Of a stretch of DNA of 28,707 nucleotides, positions 24,180 to 28,707 are shown one piece after another. A program made the position numbers and the translations under genes. The notes beneath the pieces are model-generated. The model was not told the DNA's origin and did no database searches. It saw nothing but the letters and a program-made list of their open reading frames with translations. This DNA comes from a virus: positions 1 to 28,707 of IMG/VR virus record IMGVR_UViG_3300030451_000179; one strand, 5' to 3'. Each line of letters begins with the position of its first letter. The stretch's first letter is position 1.

Positions 24180-24671
24180 ATGCCAATTACAATAAACGGA
24201 AACGGAACAATAACAGGAGTAACAGGGGGGTTAAATAGACCAGCATTTCGAGTTCAATTAAATACTACTACAGTTATTACTAATGCCACAAATACTGTTG
24301 TGCCATTTAATGTCGTTGGAATAGATACAGATAATTGTTTCGATACTTCAAATTACACAGTTACTCCAAATGTAGCTGGCTTTTATGTTGTTTTTGCAAA
24401 CATAACAGTAACAACTGCACAAAAACCAAATTTAGAAGATTCTCAACTTTATATATTTAAAAATAATTCACTTATTGCTTTTGCTGAAATTGACCCAAAT
24501 GATAATGAGGAGGAGGGTGTTTTAACTAATCAAACTGGAACTGTTGTAGAAATGAATGGTACTTCTGATTTTTTTCAAGTAAAAGTATTTATTGATAGAC
24601 AAACGTCTGCTGCACAAATAGTTGGCGGCAATAGACAAAGTTTTTTTTATGGCTATAAATTAAATATTTAA
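24180..24671 (+). CDS. C1q/TNF-like domain protein (163 aa)
   Basis: Starts MPITINGNGTITGVTGG, a tag found in front of many marine phage fibre tips. Residues 20-163 show a C1q-like jelly-roll order: PAFRVQLNTTTVITNATNTV, then a D-T-D-N-C-F-D-T-S-N-Y-T-V-T-P-N-V-A-G-F-Y-V-V-F segment corresponding to the C1q core F-x-N-x-G-x-x-Y-D-x-x-x-G-x-F-x-x-P-x-x-G-x-Y. The protein continues QLYIFKNNSLIAFAE and ends QSFFYGYKLNI. The fold usually forms trimers that bind surface ligands, so a tip or receptor-binding role is likely. Confidence 0.78.
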   Translation: MPITINGNGTITGVTGGLNRPAFRVQLNTTTVITNATNTVVPFNVVGIDTDNCFDTSNYTVTPNVAGFYVVFANITVTTAQKPNLEDSQLYIFKNNSLIAFAEIDPNDNEEEGVLTNQTGTVVEMNGTSDFFQVKVFIDRQTSAAQIVGGNRQSFFYGYKLNI

Positions 24672-24673
24672 TT

Positions 24674-25039
24674 ATGTCCACACTTAAAGTAAATAATTTA
24701 CAAGATATAAATGGTGGTAATAACTCAACACCAGAACAGATGGCACAAGGTCGTGCAAAAGCATGGGTAAGATTTAATGGAACAGGTACAGTTTCTATAA
24801 CAGATAGTTTTAACGTCAGTTCAATGTCAGATAATGGCACTGGTTCTTATGCTTTTTCTTTGACAACTAATATGGCAAATGGAAATTATGTAGCAATGGC
24901 AAATAGTGGAAGATTTGCACAATGTGGTGGTAACACAAATAGTTACACAACTTCAGTATTTAATGTTGCAGTTGCTAACATAAATGGAGATTCCGAAGAT
25001 AGAGCAATTATTCATGCAATAGTTTTTGGCGATCAGTAA
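24674..25039 (+). CDS. Short fibre-accessory protein, paralogue of the one at 23789 (121 aa)
   Basis: MSTLKVNNLQDINGGNNSTP begins with the same tag as the 23789 product. The core AWVRFNGTGTVSITDSFNVS and SMSDNGTGSYAFSLTTNMANG then NYVAM is the commoner form of this family in marine phages as I recall. It starts two bases after the C1q-like gene. The presence of two diverged copies flanking the C1q gene suggests duplication or separate acquisition. Likely forms small trimers at a fibre end; function inferred from context. Confidence 0.78.
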   Translation: MSTLKVNNLQDINGGNNSTPEQMAQGRAKAWVRFNGTGTVSITDSFNVSSMSDNGTGSYAFSLTTNMANGNYVAMANSGRFAQCGGNTNSYTTSVFNVAVANINGDSEDRAIIHAIVFGDQ

Positions 25040-25068
25040 AAGGTACTATATAATAAAAGAAAAAACCA

Positions 25069-25269
25069 ATGGCTAATTCAGATAAACGCATTATTTACAC
25101 TACAGATGATGGTGGTGTTGCGATTGTCATACCAGCAGATAATTGCCCTTTAACTGTTGAACAAATAAGAGATAAAGATGTACCAACAGGAAAAACATCT
25201 TATATTGTAGATAAGTCTGCAATTCCCACTGACAGGAGTTTCAGAAACGCTTGGACTTATACGGAGTAA
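25069..25269 (+). CDS. Small conserved protein in a phage tail neighbourhood (66 aa)
   Basis: MANSDKRIIYTTDDGGVAIV, then IPADNCPLTVEQIRDKDVPT with YIVDKSAIPTDRSFRNAWTY. This pattern (R-I-I-Y...G-G-V-A-I-V-I-P...KDVP.G...IVD.S.IPTDR.FRNAW) is one I recall from phage tail-tip regions, always next to a partner like the following gene. The function is unknown to me; it could be a chaperone or cap for fibre assembly. An AT-rich stretch (TACTATATAATAAAAG) precedes it at about 25043-25058, with no clear Shine-Dalgarno. Confidence 0.75.
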   Translation: MANSDKRIIYTTDDGGVAIVIPADNCPLTVEQIRDKDVPTGKTSYIVDKSAIPTDRSFRNAWTYTE

Positions 25270-25272
25270 ATT

Positions 25273-25533
25273 ATGGGATTTGGTATAGACATGGCGAAAG
25301 CCAAAGAAATTCATAAGAATAATATTAGAGCAGCAAGAACTCCAAAGCTTGCAGAACTTGATATTGAATTTCAAAAGGCACAAGAAACAAATTCTGATAC
25401 AAGTGCTATTGTTTCAAAAAAACAGGTATTAAGAGATGCACCTGCTGATGCAACTATAAACTCAGCAAAAACAACAGATGATTTAAAAGCACAATGGAAA
25501 ACAGATATTCTTGGACCTTCACCTTATAGTTAG
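25273..25533 (+). CDS. Small helical partner protein (86 aa)
   Basis: MGFGIDMAKAKEIHKNNIRA then ARTPKLAELDIEFQKAQE, with KKQVLRDAPADATINSAKTT and a short tail. The layout, an M-x-K-A-K-x-I-H-x-x-x-I-R-x-A-R-x-P-x-L-x-x-L-D helix, a second helix, and the K-Q-x-L-R-D-A-P-A-D segment, is familiar from phage tail-fibre neighbourhoods, usually after a small protein like the 25069 gene. Both are thought to be structural or assembly factors but no activity is known to me. Begins three bases after its partner and ends overlapping the next GTG start by one base. Confidence 0.75.
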   Translation: MGFGIDMAKAKEIHKNNIRAARTPKLAELDIEFQKAQETNSDTSAIVSKKQVLRDAPADATINSAKTTDDLKAQWKTDILGPSPYS

Positions 25534-26030
25534 TGGATTATCCAAAGATTAATCTACCTGATACAAATAATATTCTTATACCACCTACAACAATATTTTA
25601 TCCACCTGTGGCAGAGATTCCATATTTAGATCCTCTACTCCTCCCAAGTCTGGAACAAGTTCAGTCGGGACTTGGGGAAGATCAGGCAGTTGATTCTTCA
25701 AAAGAAGAGGAAGCAAACGAGGAAGGGCTAAATATAAACCCAGAACAGATACCAACGAACCTGCAACAAAACTTAGAAAATACTTCATCTGAAACTGTAG
25801 GTACTTTTAATTTACCATTTTTTGGTGAAATGCCTATACCAGCACCAGAGGTCATAGCTTCTAGTGTTATAGCTGCTGGTACTGCAAGTGTTGTTAGTGT
25901 AGCTGGTGGTATTGCTATGCAAGCTGTATTAAATCAAATTAAGAAAATATTTAAAAAGATATTTACTAAAATTCTTAAAAAAGAAGTCGCAAATGTGAAA
26001 GAAAAGATGGATAATAATAAAGGTAGCTAG
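25533..26030 (+). CDS. Proline-rich protein with one membrane segment and basic tail (165 aa)
   Basis: GTG start overlapping the previous stop (TAGTG). Residues 1-40 are rich in Pro, Ile and Leu (NLPDTNNILIPPTTIFYPPV and PYLDPLLLPSL). Residues 45-90 are acidic. Residues 107-133 (EVIASSVIAAGTASVVSV then AGGIAMQ) form a likely membrane helix, followed by a lysine-rich helix (IKKIFKKIFTKILKKEV). Similar layouts occur in conserved cyanophage proteins as I recall, without known function. A membrane role late in infection, such as lysis or ejection, is possible but untested. It ends in the bidirectional hairpin; its TAG lies in the left stem. Confidence 0.7.
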   Translation: MDYPKINLPDTNNILIPPTTIFYPPVAEIPYLDPLLLPSLEQVQSGLGEDQAVDSSKEEEANEEGLNINPEQIPTNLQQNLENTSSETVGTFNLPFFGEMPIPAPEVIASSVIAAGTASVVSVAGGIAMQAVLNQIKKIFKKIFTKILKKEVANVKEKMDNNKGS

Positions 26031-26075
26031 AGTTCACATACCTGTACGTGTGGCGTCTAACTAGCTACTTAAATT
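26023..26075. terminator. Shared bidirectional terminator between convergent genes
   Basis: GTAGCTAG at 26023-26030 pairs with CTAGCTAC at 26061-26068 across a 30-base interior that can form a few more pairs (CACA with TGTG). The left arm contains the TAG stop of the plus-strand gene (26028-26030), and the right arm contains the stop of the minus-strand gene (26065-26067). A TTTTT at 26074-26078 follows on the plus strand. The minus direction has only a short A/T run, so termination there is less certain. Confidence 0.6.
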
Positions 26076-26595
26076 TTTCTGCGTTGGCTTTTACATAAGT
26101 TCTAATATTTATTACGTCATTACAGATATAAGCAAATTCTGATTTAGGATTTATCATATAGCCACTAGCGTGGAGTTGTGAACACTTTAAAACTCTCACT
26201 AATTGCTTATCATGGACTTGCTTGTTTAGTTCTTCTTTGGCTAACTTTAGCTTTACTTCTGCTAACTCAGAACAAGTATCATTATTAGATCCAAGTGGGA
26301 TCATAAAACTCATTTGAAATCCCCACCCTTCATTAATACTGTATGTTTCTTCTCCCTGTGCATCATTACCTGTATAAAAAGGTGTAAATGCCATAGTTGG
26401 TTGGCTACATACTAAGTTTCCAAACTGCAGCTTACCTGTCATCCCATTATTAACATTCATATTTTGGTTGATAATACTTGAATTACCAACAGCATTAGGT
26501 TGAGCCTGAACGTTTGTATCGCCCTCGGCTTTTACTTGATTACTGACTAAACACAGACAAGCTAGTAATAACGCTTGTGGTTGTAATCGTATCAT
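26065..26595 (-). CDS. Secreted cysteine-containing protein (176 aa)
   Basis: A clear signal peptide, MIRLQPQALLLACLCLVSNQ with likely cleavage after VKA (residue 23-24), leads a mature Asn/Gln-rich region (NSSIINQNMNVNNGMTGKL). Then come LVCSQPTMAFTPFYTGNDA, EGWGFQMSFMIPLG, and a helix ending in VLKCSQLHASGYMINPKSEF and AYICNDV. The order 'Cys, FxPF, ...MSFxIPL, ...C, ...LKxC...G...PKSxFAxxCxDV' resembles a conserved cyanophage protein of unknown function as I recall. Four cysteines in the exported part could form disulfides. It overlaps the upstream gene by 56 bases, on the minus strand, last of three. Confidence 0.78.
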   Translation of the reverse strand: MIRLQPQALLLACLCLVSNQVKAEGDTNVQAQPNAVGNSSIINQNMNVNNGMTGKLQFGNLVCSQPTMAFTPFYTGNDAQGEETYSINEGWGFQMSFMIPLGSNNDTCSELAEVKLKLAKEELNKQVHDKQLVRVLKCSQLHASGYMINPKSEFAYICNDVINIRTYVKANAEKFK

Positions 26596-26902
26596 TCTGT
26601 GTAATCTGTTCTGTTAATGCTCCAGCAGCCCTTGTAGTGACTTGAAGCGACCAATCTGCTGAAGTATCAGCAACAGTAAATACAGCATCACCGCCAGCGA
26701 TACCAGCAGAAGCAGCTACAGATATATTAGATGCTTCCCAAGAATTTAAAGCAGATCCATATTTCTCAGTTACTATACTGCGTGTTATTGTCTGGGTAGT
26801 ATTCTCTGTGCGGTTACTAGACCCTGTAGTCCAAGTTGGTAAAGGGTTAGCCTGTGCTGCAACAGGAAAAGCCAACAGTGTTAATAAGAGAAGTTTTTTC
26901 AT
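26540..26902 (-). CDS. Secreted beta-rich protein (120 aa)
   Basis: Signal peptide MKKLLLLTLLAFPVAAQA with A-x-A (residues 16-18) before NP, an ideal cleavage site. The mature part is Thr/Ser/Ala-rich: NPLPTWTTGSSNRTENTTQT, ASNISVAASAGIAGGDAVFT and, at the end, ITTTSVITSLSVFSQ. It is probably a beta-structured exported protein. From memory, short proteins ending in TSLSVF-(S/T)-Q pair with the 26065-type protein in marine phages; function unknown. It overlaps the preceding membrane-protein stop as ATGA (translational coupling) and the following gene by 56 bases. Confidence 0.78.
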   Translation of the reverse strand: MKKLLLLTLLAFPVAAQANPLPTWTTGSSNRTENTTQTITRSIVTEKYGSALNSWEASNISVAASAGIAGGDAVFTVADTSADWSLQVTTRAAGALTEQITQNDTITTTSVITSLSVFSQ

Positions 26903-27150
26903 TTGATGCCAGATTTGCTGTTCTTATTATCTACTATAACGTCTTTTTTATTGTTGCCTTTTTTACCAATAGTGACGCCCAGAGCTGCTGTTGAGGCACT
27001 GAAGATGCTGGCTATGAAAGTTGGGTCAAAATCTACAATCTTTTTGCCACTAGGCGGTTCCCAATAAGAAAGAGTCAAAAGCGTGGCTGACCATAAAAGT
27101 ATAGAAATTTTGACAACGGTTTCGACTTTACTAGGCTCTTGTTCTTCCAT
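26899..27150 (-). CDS. Small membrane protein with two helices, holin-like size (83 aa)
   Basis: MEEQEPSKVETVVKISILLW with a likely first membrane helix at about 12-30 (KISILLWSATLLTLSYW), a charged turn (EPPSGKKIVDFDP), and a second hydrophobic segment at about 44-62 (FIASIFSASTAALGVTIG), then a basic, Asn-rich tail. Two helices, length and charged C-terminus suit a class II holin or a holin-like protein, but this is weak evidence. It is the first gene of the three-gene minus-strand operon, followed by ATGA coupling to the secreted protein. Upstream lies the divergent gap to 27216. Confidence 0.72.
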   Translation of the reverse strand: MEEQEPSKVETVVKISILLWSATLLTLSYWEPPSGKKIVDFDPTFIASIFSASTAALGVTIGKKGNNKKDVIVDNKNSKSGIK

Positions 27151-27164
27151 AAAAGTGCAAACTC

Positions 27165-27208
27165 TTGTCTAATACTAGCAATGTAGCTATGTTTGGAAAG
27201 TAACACAA
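27165..27208. promoter_or_regulatory. Overlapping divergent promoter candidates
   Basis: Plus strand: TTGTCT at 27165-27170, 17-base spacer, TATGTT at 27188-27193, ahead of the ORF at 27216. Minus strand: TTGTGT (complement of 27203-27208), 17-base spacer, TACATT (complement of 27180-27185), ahead of the operon starting at 27150. Both are moderate matches to sigma70 with ideal spacing and they overlap each other, as expected for a divergent regulatory gap. Boxes this loose occur by chance in AT-rich DNA. Confidence 0.35.
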
Positions 27209-27215
27209 GATTATT

Positions 27216-27380
27216 ATGCTCAAACTCTTAAAACCAATACTACTAAAGTTCTTTACTACAACTGCTGTAAAACGACTTATCGTAGATTTGCTTCGTGCAA
27301 TCTGTAAGCAGACCTCAAATACTCTTGATGACAGGGCTGTTGATATGTTAGAGCAACAGTTGTTTCCTAAGATGAACTGA
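27216..27380 (+). CDS. Small protein of unknown function (54 aa)
   Basis: Reads MLKLLKPILLKFFTTTAVKR, then LIVDLLRAICKQTSNTLDDR and AVDMLEQQLFPKMN. The first 30 residues form an amphipathic to hydrophobic helix with Lys and Arg at intervals, and the last 24 another helix. I recall similar short proteins near the terminase genes of marine podoviruses, without known function; a membrane-active or terminase-assisting role is possible. The stop is followed after one base by the next ATG. No obvious ribosome site. Confidence 0.7.
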   Translation: MLKLLKPILLKFFTTTAVKRLIVDLLRAICKQTSNTLDDRAVDMLEQQLFPKMN

Positions 27381-27381
27381 T

Positions 27382-27690
27382 ATGAACCATAAAGAGTTTT
27401 TTAAAATCCTTATTGGCAACCCACCGCCAGAAATAGAGTTTGAAATTGAAGTAAAGCAACGTGAAGCAGAACAAATGCCAGAGGAAACTGTAAGAGCATA
27501 CTGTTTAGACCTAGTTAAATACACAAGACTACAAGATTTGCTTTTAACTTCAGCAATAACTCGTATATCAGAGATAGAAACTAAACTATACAAGTATGAA
27601 AGAGGTATGAAACTATATAAAAAAGTAAGAAAACTAGGTTTTTTTGGTAAAATAAAGTATCTTCTTACTGGCAATACAGGTAAGAAATGA
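27382..27690 (+). CDS. Small conserved phage protein next to terminase (102 aa)
   Basis: MNHKEFFKILIGNPPPEIEF begins a soluble protein with EVKQREAEQMPEETVRAYCL, DLVKYTRLQDLLLTSAITRI and a Lys-rich end (LYKYERGMKLYKKVRKLGF). It reads as three or more helices, possibly a coiled-coil dimer through the central LQDLLLTSAITRISEIETKL. From memory, proteins of this type occur before TerS in marine T7-like phages. I do not recognise a function. It may be an accessory packaging or lysis component, given that T7 has its holin and Rz genes in the same region, but there is no membrane segment. Confidence 0.7.
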   Translation: MNHKEFFKILIGNPPPEIEFEIEVKQREAEQMPEETVRAYCLDLVKYTRLQDLLLTSAITRISEIETKLYKYERGMKLYKKVRKLGFFGKIKYLLTGNTGKK

Positions 27691-27717
27691 TTATATTATT
27701 TAAAAACAAGACTAATC

Positions 27718-27939
27718 ATGGATAGAAGTTTAAAAGTATTAGAGACTTTACATGAATGTTTAGCAAAAGAATTATTAGGCAAGATACAAAGTGGCGAAGC
27801 AAAGGCAGGGGATTTAAATGTAGCTAGACAGTTTCTAAAAGATAATGGTGTTGAGTGCTTACCTGTAGAAAGTAACCCAATGCAAGAGCTTATGGAAAAC
27901 CTACCAGACCTAGATGCTGTACCTTTAGCTGATTTATAA
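27718..27939 (+). CDS. terS: Terminase small subunit, T7 gp18-like
   Basis: 73 aa against 89 in T7 gp18. MDRSLKVLETLHECLAKELL then GKIQSGEAKAGDLNVARQFL and KDNGVECLPVESNPMQELME resemble the T7 gp18 opening (a helix with LITFLEMLDTAMAQRML, an acidic turn, a second helix with NAINKLLDRH, then a P/V segment). It is a DNA recognition and recruitment subunit for packaging. It lies directly before and in the same frame as the large terminase, with only a TAA between them. No clear Shine-Dalgarno precedes it; a run TTATATTATTTAAAAAC lies at about 27690-27706. Confidence 0.85.
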   Translation: MDRSLKVLETLHECLAKELLGKIQSGEAKAGDLNVARQFLKDNGVECLPVESNPMQELMENLPDLDAVPLADL

Positions 27940-28707
27940 TTGCAACCACTACCAAAAAAACTACAAGACTTTAGATATTTCTTAATCGTTACTTGGAGAC
28001 ATCTAAACCTACCAGACCCTACACCTGTTCAGTTAGACATAGCTGAATATCTACAATATGGTGCAAGACGTAAGATCATACAGGGATTTCGTGGGGTAGG
28101 TAAGAGTTGGATCACATCTACCTATGTAGTGTGGAGACTTCGTATGAATCCACAGCTAAAGTTCTTGGTTGTATCTGCCAGCAAAGATAGAGCCGATAAC
28201 TTTACTACCTTTACCATGCGTCTTATCAATGAGATGCCAATACTTGCTGATTTGATACCCAGAGATGACCAGAGAAACAGTAAAGTAAGTTTTGATGTAA
28301 AACCTGCACAAGCCGATCATGCTCCCTCATGCTCTTCTAGAGGGGTTCTAGGGCAGATGTCAGGAGCTAGGGCAGATGAAGTAATCGCAGATGACGTAGA
28401 GGTTCCTAATAATTCCTACACACAGCCTATGAGAGACAAACTTAGTGAAGCTGTAAAAGAATTTGAAGCGATATTAAAACCAAATGGAAAGATTACTTTT
28501 CTAGGTACACCACAGGTAGAAAACTCTGTGTACCTGACACTGGAAGAAAGAGGATATGAAACAAGAATATGGACTGCTAGATACCCACAGTTAAAAAACA
28601 ACTATGGAGATAGACTTGCTCCTAAAATACAAAAAGAACTCACAGAAGGGCTTGTAAAGCCTAACGATCCTGTAGACCCTATAAGGTTCTCAGCACAGGA
28701 TTTGATG
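27940..28707 (+). CDS. terL: Terminase large subunit, T7 gp19-like, 3'-truncated by the window
   Basis: Packaging ATPase and nuclease; the 256 residues seen cover the ATPase half. Starting from TTG at 27940 the protein begins LQPLPKKLQDFRYFLIVTWR, matching residues 14 onward of T7 gp19. Walker A is G49-F-R-G-V-G-K-S56, SASKDRAD at 79-86 matches the T7 SASKERAD, and the Walker B region is D146-E-V-I-A-D-D-V-E154. Later motifs FLGTPQ and RLAP also match. No ATG occurs in this frame before residue 69, and the TTG directly follows the small-subunit TAA in the same frame. The nuclease half lies beyond base 28707. Confidence 0.96.
   Translation, partial: MQPLPKKLQDFRYFLIVTWRHLNLPDPTPVQLDIAEYLQYGARRKIIQGFRGVGKSWITSTYVVWRLRMNPQLKFLVVSASKDRADNFTTFTMRLINEMPILADLIPRDDQRNSKVSFDVKPAQADHAPSCSSRGVLGQMSGARADEVIADDVEVPNNSYTQPMRDKLSEAVKEFEAILKPNGKITFLGTPQVENSVYLTLEERGYETRIWTARYPQLKNNYGDRLAPKIQKELTEGLVKPNDPVDPIRFSAQDLM

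Noticed and set aside
25585-25788. Minus-strand ORF of 67 aa with a hydrophobic start resembling a membrane protein
   Set aside because: It lies wholly antisense to the proline-rich gene at 25533; its Leu/Pro content mirrors the plus-strand sequence, and the plus gene has good overlap context on both sides.
27165-27193. TAATAC within the divergent gap as a T7 promoter start
   Set aside because: Only the first six bases match; the rest of the 23-base consensus does not.
28416-28601. Minus-strand ORF of 61 aa within the large terminase
   Set aside because: Antisense to conserved terminase motifs on the plus strand.

Overview
The window reads as about 28.7 kb of an AT-rich, T7-like podovirus genome, most likely from a marine phage infecting a low-GC bacterium such as Prochlorococcus, Synechococcus or SAR11. 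The phage type rests on direct protein resemblance and gene order. A primase-helicase, a gp6-type exonuclease, portal, scaffold, capsid, tail tubular A and B, internal virion proteins gp13 to gp16, fibre gp17 and both terminase subunits appear in T7 order. The marine assignment is an inference from the small lysine-rich protein families, the PA14 and C1q-like fibre accessories and the secreted protein pair, all of which I associate with marine phages. No integrase, RNA polymerase, DNA polymerase, tRNA or CRISPR array is visible.

Layout. Positions 1-2042 hold the end of the replication block: the C-terminal part of a gp4-type primase-helicase, then a gp6-type exonuclease, closed by two hairpins at 2042-2111. 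Positions 2156-4646 hold small proteins including two gp7.3-like ones, the portal, and a 45-aa protein overlapping the portal end. Positions 4658-7583 run from scaffold to major capsid protein. Between these two lies a cassette of five very small, strongly basic proteins (5506-6472), one carrying a complete EF-hand loop. A strong intrinsic terminator follows the capsid gene, where T7 has T-phi, and then a 25-aa poly-lysine peptide. Positions 7713-19138 encode tail tubular A and B, a gp13-like protein, and gp14, gp15 and gp16-like ejection proteins. The gp15-like protein ends in what looks like a SleB-type cell-wall hydrolase domain.

Positions 19141-25039 form a receptor-binding island: a 933-aa gp17-type fibre with internal repeats, then a structural protein, a PA14/GLEYA-type protein, a second fibre-like protein sharing a module with gp17, two paralogous short proteins and a C1q-like protein. 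Positions 25069-26030 hold two small soluble proteins and one proline-rich membrane protein. Positions 26065-27150 are a minus-strand operon of one membrane protein and two secreted proteins, unusual in a genome type that is normally transcribed in one direction. It is bounded by a shared bidirectional terminator and a divergent promoter region. Positions 27216-28707 return to the plus strand with two small proteins, the small terminase and the first 256 codons of the large terminase.

Together these genes build the capsid, package DNA into it, fit the short tail and ejection proteins, and decorate the tail with host-recognition modules. The least explained parts are the basic mini-protein cassette, the hydrolase-like end of gp15 and the minus-strand secreted operon. 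Except for the hairpins at 2042-2111 and the short regulatory gaps listed, the window is coding; no gap exceeds 300 bases.
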